Shown here: in pieces, positions 46,773 through 57,232 of the stretch | Layout: each line of letters starts with the position of its first letter | Position numbering within the stretch: the stretch's first letter is position 1 | Source of the DNA: Furcasterigmium furcatum | Taxonomy: Eukaryota > Ascomycota > Sordariomycetes > Glomerellales > Plectosphaerellaceae | Direction: 5' to 3' | DNA: 64,000 bases | Assembly (NCBI GenBank): GCA_001599815.1 | Contig: BCIA01000003.1 | Location: 2,976,001 to 3,040,000 of the forward strand | Notes under the pieces: generated by a model | Seen by the model: only the letters and a program-made list of their open reading frames with translations | What the model was told of the DNA's origin: nothing | The model's database searches: none | Made by a program: the position numbers and the translations under genes

Positions 46773-49032
46773 ATGTCGCAGCCTTGGACCCCAGGGACTC
46801 CCGCTGGGAGGCATACTCCCGAGTCCGCCCGGAATCCCTTCGATAGGAACCCATTCGACACCGACGAGGGCAGCGCCGCGGCGTCCCTCGCCAGCAACTC
46901 GACGTTCACTGTGGTATGTTCCAGACCAGACAGCGGGGCCCGGCCTTGGAGTGTGCGCCCATGGATGTCACCGGGGAACGGCTACTGACACATTCCTCAG
47001 AACTTCGAGAACTCCAACGGAGAGAACGGCGGCTACCCCACGGGACCCCATCACATCTCTCGGAGATCCGGGTCAGATGCGCCTCCTACGCACCGACTGA
47101 GTCGGGCGGAGATTGTAAGTTTAGCGGCGCAGAAGCGGCGGTAATAGTGGTTACGGTAGTACTGACCGTTGAAACAGGAGCCGTCACCGCTGAGCAGGGA
47201 GGTTGGCAACGAAAAGTACAACCCTTCGTCCTCCGAGACGGACTTCGAGCTCGAGACCCCGACACCGTACAGGAACAGGCCAATCGCTTCTACTGCCGAG
47301 CAGGTCGAGGAGAAGCGCGCCGACACGATCAAGAAGCTCCCCCTCCACAAGCGCCTCTACCAGAAGTTCCGAAGGACATACTGCCCCATCGAGCCCCCTG
47401 AGCTCGTCTTGCCAGTATGCCCGACCGACGAGGAGAAGATCCTCTACGTCCACACCAACCGCGTCTTCCTGTACATCTTCGGTGTCTTCTCTTTCCTGGC
47501 CCTCGGAGCTGGTATGTGGCTGTTCACGCTCTCGTCGCCCGCGTTCTACTGGTACGGCGTGTTCGCGGCAGCCATGTGCATGTACCTGTTCATCTCCTAC
47601 GCCGTGGGCATCATCGGCCGCGACTGGGACTACCAGGCCCATCTGGACCGCGTCGAGCGCTTCCCCATCAGCGACCTCAACGCGCCGACCATCGACATCT
47701 ACCTGCCCGTCTGCAAGGAGCCCGTCCCGATCCTCGAGAACACCTGGAACCATATCGCCAAGATGGACTGGCCTGCCCACAAGCTGAAGGTCCATGTGAT
47801 GGACGACGGCGCCCAGGAGGAGGTCCGCGAGCTGGCTGAGCGTTTCGGCTTCATCTACACTGTCCGTGAGGACAGGCCTCGCCTCCGTAAGGCCGGTAAC
47901 CTGCGTTGGACTTTCGCCCGCACCAAGGGCGAGTACTTCACCATTTTCGACGCCGATTTCTGCCCTCGCCCCGATTTCCTCAGGGAACTCGTCGTCGAGC
48001 ACCTCGACGACCCCAAGACGGCCATCGTCCAGAGCCCGCAATTCTTCCGCGTCGTCGACGAGCAGACCTGGGTCGAGCAGGGTGCCGGTGCCACCCAGGA
48101 GCTGTTCTACCGCGTTGTCCAGGTCAACCGCGACAAGTGGGGAGCGTCCATCTGCGTCGGCAGCAACGCCATGTACCGTCGCGCTGCCCTGGAGGAAGTC
48201 GGCGGCACTGCCGAGATTGGCTTCTCTGAGGATGTCCACACCGGGTGAGTGTTCTTGCTGAGATGAGGATGAGATGAGGTTGGAAGAAACGCGGCTGACC
48301 ATCTTTTAGCTTCGGCGCCGTCGATCGCGGTTGGAAGGTCAAGTACATCCCCCTTTGTCTCGCCACCGGTGTCTGCCCCGACTCGCCTCGCGCATTCTTC
48401 TCCCAGCAGATGCGCTGGGCCCGTGGTAGTACCACCCTCCTGACCACTGGCCACTTCTGGGTGTCCAGCCTGACCTTCATGCAGAAGATCTGCTATCTGT
48501 CCGGTAAGTCGATGCGTGTCCAATGTCCCATCAAACTCGCCGCTGATGACCCGCAGGCTTCCTCTACTACTCCGCCGTCTCGATGAACATCTTCCTCTCC
48601 CCCATCGCCGGTACCCTCCTCCTCGCTGTCCGCCCCCAGTGGTTCAAGTACTGGAACCTCGCCTTCGCCATCCCTTCCATCATCTATGGTGTCATCATCA
48701 TGCGTGTCTGGGCCAAGGCCAGCTACGGCTTCAACGTGCAGCACGCCTCGACGATCATGAGCTACGCGTACCTGACCGCCATCAAGGACCGCCTCATCAA
48801 CCGCGAGCTGCTGTGGGCCGCCTCCGGCGACGCCAAGGCACACAAGAGCAACAAGTACCGCAACATGCGCATCCTCTGCATCCTCTGGACCGTCATCGTC
48901 ACCGGCTCCATGATCGGCGTCGTCACCTGGCGCATCGTCACGGGCTTCCCGTGGTACCACCCCATCCCCCTCATCATCATTAACGTCTACAACTTTTTCA
49001 TCCACCACTACTTCATGTTCTGTAATTGGTAG
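46773..49032 (+). CDS. Fungal type 2 glycosyltransferase (GT2) polysaccharide synthase
   Basis: Five exons: 46773-46913, 47001-47114, 47178-48244, 48310-48503 and 48557-49032, giving 663 aa. The N-terminal 170 residues are polar. Two membrane helices follow (VFLYIFGVFSFLALGAGMWL; VFAAAMCMYLFISYAVGII). The GT2 catalytic core shows D294-D295-G, D343-A-D345, SEDVHTG and the processive-synthase motif Q473-QMR-W477. Several C-terminal helices follow, ending in FMFCNW. This is the layout of cellulose/hyaluronan/chitin-synthase relatives. It closely resembles the conserved ascomycete GT2 described as needed for hyphal growth on solid surfaces in plant pathogens (the ZtGT2 type). Product unknown. A processive plasma-membrane synthase exporting a surface polysaccharide is inferred. 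UGDH nearby could supply UDP-glucuronate. Confidence 0.9.
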
Positions 49033-49917
49033 ACTTCCCCTGGAGTTTGCTAGGATGATGGAGGGGCGGGGATTCCCGCTCGCGTCGGCAGGATAGTATC
49101 GCTTTTTTTCGCGCAGCATCAGCATGGCATTGTAGAGAGATTCACGGCCCTACCCGCCCTCGTGCGGCTCTTCTTCTCACGACGGTTGCGCACAGTACAC
49201 GGCATACAAACATGGGGAGTATGATAGAAACCATTCGGCTCGGCTTTTTTCTTCTCTTTCAGATTCGCCCCCCCTCGGGGGCGTCTCTACGATTAAACAC
49301 CTCACACCTTGTCGATTCAGGACACAACATAACTTATAGACTGGCATGCGGGCGCGGGGGCTCGCCATGCACATACACGGCTTCTGCAGCACGGTAGATC
49401 ATGGATAATGGCGTTGAGGGCGGCTGGACATGTGGTCCCTTTTTTTTATTACATCGGTGGGAGAGGCGGAGAAGAAGAAGAAGATGGGGAACACTGGCCC
49501 GAGGGCCTTGTTGTATACGAGCACACACCACAGACAAGACGTGGGGAGATGTGAAGTAGGCGCCTGCTATGGCGAAGTCGGCGGCGGAGGGTAATACAGT
49601 ATATCCACATACCTTTGGAATGGTCGTCTCCCCGTGAGTGGTGAATTCATCCGTCCATCTATCCCAGAGCCACGCATGGCCATTGTCTACATGAAATATT
49701 CACAGACATCAGGTGCCAGAGTCTCCAGGACTCGGCACTCCTGCACAATACTTGTCCTTGTCCTTGTACGAGATCTCGCATCGGCATCGACATCACCCCT
49801 TTTCCGAGCCTGCCTGCCCCTGAATAGGGATTATTGCTGTTACGTCGCTGCCCTGAGAATACCAGTGTAACTTGGAATGGGAAGAGCGCTCTATCCAAGT
49901 TATTTTCCCCCGTCCTA

Positions 49918-49990
49918 CAACAACGGCAGCCACCTTTGTGGTCCGAGCGCTGGTGAGCATCATGGAGAGATTCAGGGGTAACAATAGCAA
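49918..49990. repeat. Upstream duplication, copy 1
   Basis: Shares acggcagcc, tttgtgg-cc, gcgctggt and gattcagggg with 50109-50181 in the same order and spacing, with scattered differences. Confidence 0.7.
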
Positions 49991-50108
49991 GAGCGCACCC
50001 TCAACCGAAGCTACACAGTGACCGTCTGTACACTCGTGAATGCCAAAAATGAGTCAAAGACTAGAACTAAGGCGGCTCTATCCTGTTTTCTTCAGTCCCA
50101 AGCTGCAA

Positions 50109-50181
50109 GAACGGCAGCCGTCCGTCTTTGTGGCCCATGCGCTGGTCAACACCAGGGAGTGATTCAGGGGCAAAACGACCG
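50109..50181. repeat. Upstream duplication, copy 2
   Basis: Direct imperfect copy of the block at 49918-49990, about 190 bases downstream and about 100 bases before the TATA box. Confidence 0.7.
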
Positions 50182-50274
50182 CACTTGCCGTGATTCCTCC
50201 TGGAGCTGCAGCAAGAGCGAGATCTGATTTTTCCTATTACTGATTCCGCCTCAGGCGAACACTGGAAACCCGAG

Positions 50275-50281
50275 TATAAAT
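50275..50281 (+). promoter_or_regulatory. TATA box
   Basis: TATAAAT about 175 bases before the start codon at 50456, followed by a C/T-rich leader. Confidence 0.55.
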
Positions 50282-50455
50282 CGAATACCGCGCGCCCCGG
50301 CAAACTGATTCTTCTTCCTCACCACAACACCTCTCAAGCCGCCTCGTCCAGCTCGAATCTTCCCGTCCCAGATCCCCCTTTCTGTGCACTTCTCTTCTAG
50401 AACTTGCAACTAGAACGTACAACTCTCAAGTGCCTTTCCAGTCTTCCGCATCAAG

Positions 50456-51958
50456 ATGAAGATCTCCGCTGTCCTCAGCGCCGTCGCCCTCGCGGCCGGC
50501 ATCGTTAAGGGTGCTGCCGTTCAGGGCAAAGACTCGGCTCTTCAGCATCGCCAGACCTTCCCCGGCAAGGACAAGATCGGTGCTCCCGGCGACGACCGCA
50601 CCGAGATCTACCGTCCCATCAAGGACAGCGGCATGGCCTGCAGCATGGTCAACGTTCGCCAGTCTGGTATTTCCAAGTAGGTCCTCGTTCTTTCTGTCTC
50701 GGCCCTTACAGTATCCTCCCTCCTCTTTCTGCTCGTTTCTGTCTTGACTCTTGCTGTGTCTTTCATCCTCGTTCTACTCCTTTCCTATCTCACTTGGGGA
50801 TCATCACGTCTCTTATGTTCCACCCTATTTTCAACTCTGCTGTCACGGGTTCATGCCTTCTCGGCTTCATGTCTTCTTAACTTTATGCCTTCTTAACTTC
50901 ATGCTGTCTCTCACCCCTCATTCTGTTCCTTTCCTGCTTCACCTCAGAGACCGTCTCATCTTAGGGTCTTGCAAGGAACACCATCATCCTCGCCATCTCT
51001 GTTCAGTCACTGACCTTCGTAGCGCCATCCGCTCCGCCATCGAGGCCAATCCCATCGGCCGTCCGTTCACCGCGTACAACATCGCTTCCGAAGTGTACGA
51101 GACCGACTTTGTCTACTATGGCAAGGTCCACTTCACCGTCACCTGGGTCCCCTCCGAGACCTTCTCCGGCATCGCCTGCCCCGACAGCAACCCCGCCAAG
51201 CTCTTCGACAGGATGTTCGAGGAGTACCAGCAGTCCTGCGGCAGCCACACCCAGTTCGGCCCCTACGAGTTCCCCCGCGTCATGCGCCAGGAGTACAGCA
51301 ACTGCGGCGCCCTGGAGGTCTTCCACGACGACTCCATCTCCGAGTACGAGGACGTCCTGGCGCGCCCCGGCTTCCTCGTCTGCGGCGGCAAGGACAAGCT
51401 CTTCCAGATCGAGTCGATCATGCCCCTCATCCGCACCTTCTGCGAGGACTTCGTCAACAAGCGCGGCGTAGTCAACAACAAGGCCAAGATGCTCCACAAG
51501 CACACCAACATCCAGTACGAGCCCGGCCCATTCTCCGACCCCTCCCTGGACGTCGTCAGGACCTCGGACCTGAACATCTTCGCCGCCTTCGACAAGGACG
51601 CGTGCAGCCCCTATGCCACCGAGCCCCGCTGGCCCTCGGAGGAGGAGTGCATCGCCAACCTCGACGCCGCCATCAACGCAAGCGGCAACGTCGGCATGTG
51701 CAGCCGCGAGTGCAGCCTGACCGCCGACCGCGAGGGTACTCTTGACCTTGGCTACTGTGAGTGCTTTTCCGATCTGACATTTGCTTTCCTGGCACTGAAT
51801 GATGCTGACTCGTTCGTGCAGGCGATGAGTTCCATGATCCCACCATGAACAAGACCCAGGGCGGCTACACCTGGAACGACTGCTTCCGCTGGGGTGTCGT
51901 TGACGACTTCAAGGAGGGCGTCCTCGGCAACATCATGCTGGTTCAGAAGGAGGAGTAA
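50456..51958 (+). CDS. Cys-rich secreted protein of unknown function
   Basis: Three exons: 50456-50676, 51023-51756 and 51822-51958, giving 363 aa. A signal peptide (MKISAVLSAVALAAGIVKGA) starts it. The mature part has about a dozen Cys (GMACSM, SGIACP, QQSCGSH, SNCGAL, FLVCGG, RTFCED, KDACSP, EECIAN, GMCSRECSL, GYCDEF, NDCFRW), so disulphides are likely. Sequons NAS and NKT occur. The first intron is 346 bases, very long for this window; it was placed from a GTAGGT donor to TTCGTAG with CTGAC ten bases before, and it restores NAIRSAIEANPIGRPFTAYN. The second intron is ordinary. I do not recognise the family. Tandem on the same strand after GT2. Confidence 0.75.
50853..50900. repeat. 16-base tandem repeat in an intron, three copies
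   Basis: Two near-identical units ATGYCTTCTTAACTTY at 50869-50900 and a more diverged copy at 50853-50868, inside the 346-base first intron of the secreted-protein gene. Confidence 0.8.
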
Positions 51959-54530
51959 AGGCTCACGACATGGACTTCGCACACCGTAAAGCGGGCGGGT
52001 TGACATGATCGCATGTGACCCGGGGTCTGTACTGTATGGAAGAAGATTCGCATCGATGGGTGAGATGACTTGGGATTCTGCCGAGAGGGGCATAACAGGG
52101 CTGAGGTGCAGCTGGTTGAGAGAGAGAGTCCCCAAGTCGAATTGAGACCCTTGAGTTTAAGCTGAATGATGATGACGTGGTCTTGAGTCTACAGTCAAGC
52201 AATTTCGTTACTCAAATCAATGAGGTACATCTCATCAGCCAGTGACTTTTCGTCTTTGCCAGGATGGTGCATTCTAGAGTCGCCTCGGACAATGTATTTC
52301 CAAATGGCTGTCACCGCAATGACCATCCCCCCTTCTGGGAGTGGTACGACGCCGAGCCCGGCTCCGCTTCGCCGTCTTCACCGGCGCCGGCGACTGGTCC
52401 TTCAACTGCACGAGCCGTGTCGTGGGGGTCGTCAAGGAGTTCGTGCCGCGTGAGGCGCTTGAGGTGATGAACGGAGGAGAGATTGCGGGGTTCGAACCCG
52501 GATGGCGTGGCATTTCGCAGCTGGCAGCGAGGGGGGAAAGGAGGAGAGGAGAGGAGAAGAGAAGAGGGATCCCGAGTGGTGTCCGTCGAATCTGTGATGT
52601 CGAGCGGTCACAATTGTGTACTCGTAGAGTAGAGGCAGAGAGGGTATGAGTTGGCGCAAGCTGGCCTGGGTTATTTATTACTACAGAGTCATGGGTATCA
52701 TCGCTTCCGCTGCTGGTGTACAACAACGACACCTCCAGTCCAATCGGGAGTGTCTTCCGTCTGTCTCTTTTTCATGTCGTTCTTCATGGCGACATTCCAT
52801 GGTTCAAGTTTCATGACTCTTCTCCTCCCTCACATGACGTTTTCCATGCGTTTATGGTACGCTTCCAATCTCGCGCGCCGCTGTTGCGACGCCGACGTCG
52901 AGAAGACGGTCATTTGCGTGCTCGGCGGCCGCACAGCGGGAGCAGGTTGTGATCGCTGGACGGGTGTCGCAGAGAATGATGTGGGAAGCGCAGACTGCAG
53001 CTTCTGGGAGGTAGAGCGGACTGGTCTTCTGCAGAGGTCGTCAGTATTCGGTGGTGGTTGTGGTGGTGATGGTTCAGCCTCGGCCGAGCGGAAGTGGGCG
53101 GACTCACGAGACGGACAACATGGTGACGGATGGTACTGATGGTTGGCAATTACACGAGTAATTCGGGATCTTTACACACTCTGGCATGGATCAAGAGGGA
53201 GGATATGGTGATAGTTGAAGTATCGAAGGGGTAGGAGACGGGACGGGAGAGAACAAGAATGGCCTGGGTCTTGTCAGTTTCAAGAAGTGTGTCACACGAT
53301 GTTAAGAGTCACAACCCCGGCAACTCATTCCCCGACAACGACTAGCAGCTGAGGTCATCGCGGGTCGGGCGCTCGGCTACAATTGCGACGATCAGCGAAT
53401 TGGGGGTCGGCGCTGTTCGGGATTGGGTCCCTTTATCCTCGGCTTTAAGGTCCGAGTAGCGCCTGGACCACTGGCGAAAACTGGGGAAGCCGCTAACTCC
53501 ACGAGCATCTACACTAAAGGACGAGCTGATGCCGGAGGTTGTCGCCCAATGTCCAGTGTCCACGAAAAGGGATCTCCTCTCTGTTCCGAGGAGATGAGGT
53601 CACGGCTGGAGGACGGCATGCAGCTGACAAGCAGACAGCACCCAAGTTGATAAGCGGGCTACAGAAGGATGGCCGCCCCCAGAACAGCCATGTCGACCAC
53701 CAGACTGCAGATCGAGCGACAGAAATCCGACATGACCTCTCTCTCAACTCCAAGGAATTAACATGGCCTGTATCTTGATTGCAAAAAATCGAGATGGCCT
53801 CAGTCTCAATCAGAAAGAATCCAAGGGCAAAACATCCGGACGGCAACATACCTGGACCGGCTATCTCTCCTGTGACCCGCATGCCGACAACTGGACGGCT
53901 GGACAGCTGCATGAATGCATCATCCATGCGCACCAGTCGCAGATCCGGATGCTCCTGTTGTCCGGACTGGATGCAGAGAGCCAGTCAACAGTTGTTCAGA
54001 ACAGAGGCCATTCATCAGAGGCTCGATCAGCAGCCAGGTCAACGTCAGGTTGGTGGTGCTTCCTGGGACTCACATCCCCTCATTCTTGATACATGAAAGT
54101 GAGTGTCAAGCATCATGCTCCTTACAGTAGGTATACATCACGCAGAGTTGTTCTCTTAGAACACTGGCCTCCTCAGTCTCATATCTCAGCCCACTCATCC
54201 CAGTATCCTCAAAGAGCATGTTCATCTCCAGCCCTCCGTGTCCGCCAACTTGTGCTCCCAGCTTGGCATCCAGTCCCTTTGTTCCCGCCCGGCCTTGTAA
54301 GCGGCCAGGACAATAACCCAGCGATGTTACAAGAAGTGTGATGCTCGTTCCAGCACCCTGTGGAATATCAGAAGCCTCAAAGAAGAAGCAGGTAGACACT
54401 TGCTATAAAGCCATCTCCGTTTGCGAGCCCGATGGGATGAAGATGCTCTACTCCCACACTTTCAACCAGAACCGTTCTTACCAGATCCCCCCGAAGTACC
54501 AGATAAGCAGGCCTTGTCTGACCCTCGATC
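51959..54530. other. Intergenic with a gene remnant and purine tract
   Basis: About 2.6 kb. It holds a short protein-like fragment at about 52316-52530 and a G/A-only tract near 52530-52570. The rest contains no supported gene. Confidence 0.5.
52316..52530 (+). pseudogene. Possible broken gene fragment, secreted-protein type
   Basis: Two adjacent frames each read like coding sequence. DHPPFWEWYDAEPG occupies one frame, then LRFAVFTGAGDWSFNCTS and VVGVVKEFVPREALEVM continue in another, a shift near 52360. The third positions are C/G-rich as in real genes here. No start or convincing stop frames it. The family is not recognised; it could also be a short real exon of a gene I could not assemble. 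Confidence 0.35.
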
Positions 54531-55235
54531 ATGAGTCCCTTCATCCAGCTCCCCGTCGTGTCCGAGACACCTACGCACAGAACAGCCACCGATTCCGAGC
54601 AGCGAGAGCGACTCTACCTCGCTTTTGTCATCGCCCTCTCCGTCACCACCGGTCTTTTCCTCCTCTTTGGCCTCGCCTTCACCCTCCTCCGCGGCCGCTG
54701 CAAAGGCCGCTTCAGCACCAGGGAGGCCATGATGCACCGCGACATCCTGAACCTCCGAAAGAGCGTCTACTCGCTCGAGCGCCAGCTCGACTGCTGCACC
54801 TGCACCAAGCGTCTCCCTTGGGAGGGCGGCCAGCAGCCACGCGGCGTCTTGAACAGCGAGCGCCAGACCATCCGCTTCGCCGACGGCGGTGAATGGGTCG
54901 AGTTCAGCGCCGGCGACCAAGACGCCTCGAACCCCTACGCCGCAGAGGAGGGCCTCGTCGGCCGGGCCGTGACCACGGATGCACGAGGTGAGCAGACCCA
55001 TTCGCCCCCGAGTGACAGGAAGCTGTCCCCCGGGTCCACCGAGCTCCAGTCCCTGAACAGGAGCCGCGTGAGGTATCTCCAGACCCTGCGCGAGGTGGAC
55101 GAGCGGTTCGCCGTCGGCGACGATTCGGACGACGACCGCGAATCGCTGCCCCCGCGGCCGGAGAATCCTCTCTCACGCTCGACTCCTGCGAGCACCAGCA
55201 GTCCTGATCATGTGCCATCCCGGAAGCTTGCTTGA
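54531..55235 (+). CDS. Single-pass membrane protein, hypothetical
   Basis: Single exon, 234 aa. About 27 polar residues precede one strong transmembrane helix (LYLAFVIALSVTTGLFLLFGLAFTLL), then a basic RGRCKGR flank. That puts the long C-terminal part in the cytosol by the positive-inside rule. A short amphipathic helix (LNLRKSVYSLERQLDC) with CCTC follows. The tail is polar, Ser/Pro/Asp-rich and probably disordered, with acidic DDSDDDRES. No family is recognised. Codon usage is like that of neighbouring real genes. Confidence 0.62.
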   Translation: MSPFIQLPVVSETPTHRTATDSEQRERLYLAFVIALSVTTGLFLLFGLAFTLLRGRCKGRFSTREAMMHRDILNLRKSVYSLERQLDCCTCTKRLPWEGGQQPRGVLNSERQTIRFADGGEWVEFSAGDQDASNPYAAEEGLVGRAVTTDARGEQTHSPPSDRKLSPGSTELQSLNRSRVRYLQTLREVDERFAVGDDSDDDRESLPPRPENPLSRSTPASTSSPDHVPSRKLA

Positions 55236-56105
55236 GCGGGCTGGGGTGATGACTTGCTAATAGAGTTCGCAGATGTTGACTGGGAGAAGCACATGACGTC
55301 GTCCTGGAGAAGAAGGTGGCGGTGTTGAGGAATTCTACCTTTGTATCAGATTATTGGGAGGCGCTTTTGAGTTGGAGCATACCATCATCTCGTCACATGA
55401 TTCCGCGGCCATGAGCCGAAGCCATCGTGACACCGGACAGCCCCTCAACAAAACACCATACTAGGTAGCCCTATGAGAGGGTTTATCATCAAATATAGTA
55501 CCATCACTTCATTAGGAGCAAATTCAGAAACCAGAGGAGTCTGGTCAGTGTTATAGGACGTGACATATGTGAATGACTTTGTGTGAAGTCGGGGCCCGTT
55601 GAGCCGACTGTCAAGTAGATCAAGCCCCAGATAATTGAGACGATCTCTGCAAAGGAAGTCGAGATGAGTGCTTACTGGATTTCTGATGATTTGATATGGC
55701 CAAGCTATCACTGTTTTCACCGGAATCTGACTGGCTCTGGCTGGCATATGTCTGGCCTGTGATGTTCCTCTTGCCCACTGCCCACCAACGTGCCCCTTCT
55801 TCTCCCGATGCCCTCACTCCCCGGATCGCCCTTCTCGGATGTACATAGTCGATGGGCATTTAGGGGACCAAAGTCGATTGTGCACCTCAACTAGCGTCTG
55901 GGGGGCGGGAACGGTGATGCGGCCGGGTATCTATTGCCGGTCGTGCCAAATGCGGGCTCTACTCCATCATGAGCCTCCGGCCCGTGTAAGTCGGAGGTGT
56001 CAACTACACCCCAGCAATAAACAGCCATAATTACATCTGGTTTCTCGTAGAAAGTGTCTAAACTCTCTGTCTTCCATTCTCCCCTCGCCCACGACAACCG
56101 CTGCA
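55236..56105. other. Intergenic with repeat relic
   Basis: AT-richer stretch with the partner of the 7.3-kb relic at about 55610-55720, then the promoter of the SDR gene. Confidence 0.5.
55610..55720. repeat. Dispersed repeat relic (copy B)
   Basis: Diverged partner of 7335-7450, same orientation, with many transition differences. Confidence 0.4.
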
Positions 56106-56924
56106 ATGTCCTCCCCAGCCCAGTTCGCGAACAAAGTCATCGCCCTGACCGGCGCCGCATCAGGCATCGGCCTCGCGACCGCCCACCTCCTCGCCTCCCG
56201 CGGCGCGGTCCTGTCCCTCGCTGACCTCCAGCCCGAGGCCCTCGAGCGCGCCAGGGCCGCGATCACCGCCGCCCACCCCGCCGCACAGGTGACTGTCCAC
56301 GCCCTCGACGTGCGCGACTACCCGGCCGTGCAGGCCTGGATCGACAGCACGATCAGCACCCACGGCCGACTCGACGGCGCGGCGAACCTGGCGGGCGTGG
56401 TGCCGCCGTCCATCGGCAAGAAGACCATCGCGGAGCAGGACCCCGCGGAGTGGGAGTTCGTCCAGGGCGTCAATGTCACGGGCGTCATGCACTGCCTGAA
56501 GGCGCAGCTGGGGGCCATCGCGGACGGGGGCAGCGTCGTGAACGCGAGCTCGATCGCCGGGCTGATCGGCTTGGCCTGCAACGCGTCGTACGTGGCGAGC
56601 AAGCATGCGGTGCTGGGGCTGACGAGGACCGCGGCGAAGGAGTTCGGCGCGAGGCAGGTGAGGGTGAATGCGATTTGTCCGTGAGTGTCCCCCGAGTCGA
56701 CTGTCTGCTTGAAGAGGATCAGGGTTTGCTGACTAGATCATCACAGGGGCATGATTGACACGCCCATGTTGAGGTCGGCTGGACCTGAGCGGACGGCGCA
56801 GGTGGCCCTGAAGAGGAACGGAAAGCCGGAGGAGGTGGCTAACTTGATCGCGTTCTTGTTGAGTGATGAGTCGACGTACATGTCAGGGGCCAGTATCAGC
56901 ATTGACGGTGGATGGAATTGCTAG
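56106..56924 (+). CDS. Short-chain dehydrogenase/reductase (classical SDR)
   Basis: Two exons: 56106-56680 and 56747-56924, 66-base intron, 250 aa, the usual classical SDR length. NAD(P)-binding motif TGAASGIG at residues 15-22, D40 in LADLQ at the end of strand 2 (favouring NAD over NADP), DVRDY, a NLAGV version of NNAG, S148/S149, catalytic Y162 and K166 (YVASK). The second exon supplies PGMIDTPM and the C-terminal SGASISIDGGW. The reaction is interconversion of an alcohol and a ketone; the substrate is not deducible. Closest in style to the 3-oxoacyl-[ACP]-reductase/sorbitol-type fungal SDRs. No cluster partners are visible. Confidence 0.9.
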
Positions 56925-57232
56925 GGGCCGTTGTAAAGACCGCATGTTGAACTTGAAGGGACTTGAGATTGAGCCTTGGAGACCTCGGATGGTCTCTCTC
57001 TTTAGTCAGGGGTAGCTAAGGTAGACAGACATCTGGTACAAAGGAGACGTGGGTTCTGGCCAGCTTTTCATCCCGAGCTCGTCAGACACGGCCAGCACAT
57101 CAATAAAACAAACGCATTTCCAAATCTGCGATATCCTACTGAAAGCACTGTAACTGATGCTCGATTCCAGCCCCGACATCCCGCCCTGAGCTCCCGAGTG
57201 ACACAAAACCTCCAACGACCAACCAACGCCGC
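56925..57232. other. Intergenic between convergent genes
   Basis: 3' flanks of the SDR gene and the next minus-strand gene; nothing else seen. Confidence 0.5.

Larger units (their letters stand above)
49033..50455. other. Intergenic with a partial duplication
   Basis: 3' flank of GT2, then the promoter of the secreted-protein gene. Two similar blocks of about 90 bases (near 49905-49995 and 50090-50180) and a TATAAAT box precede the next start codon. Confidence 0.55.

Noticed and set aside
52470..52510. tRNA-like GGGTTCGAACCC element
   Set aside because: The T-stem cannot form five pairs and no D arm or acceptor stem is present; it lies inside the protein-like fragment.
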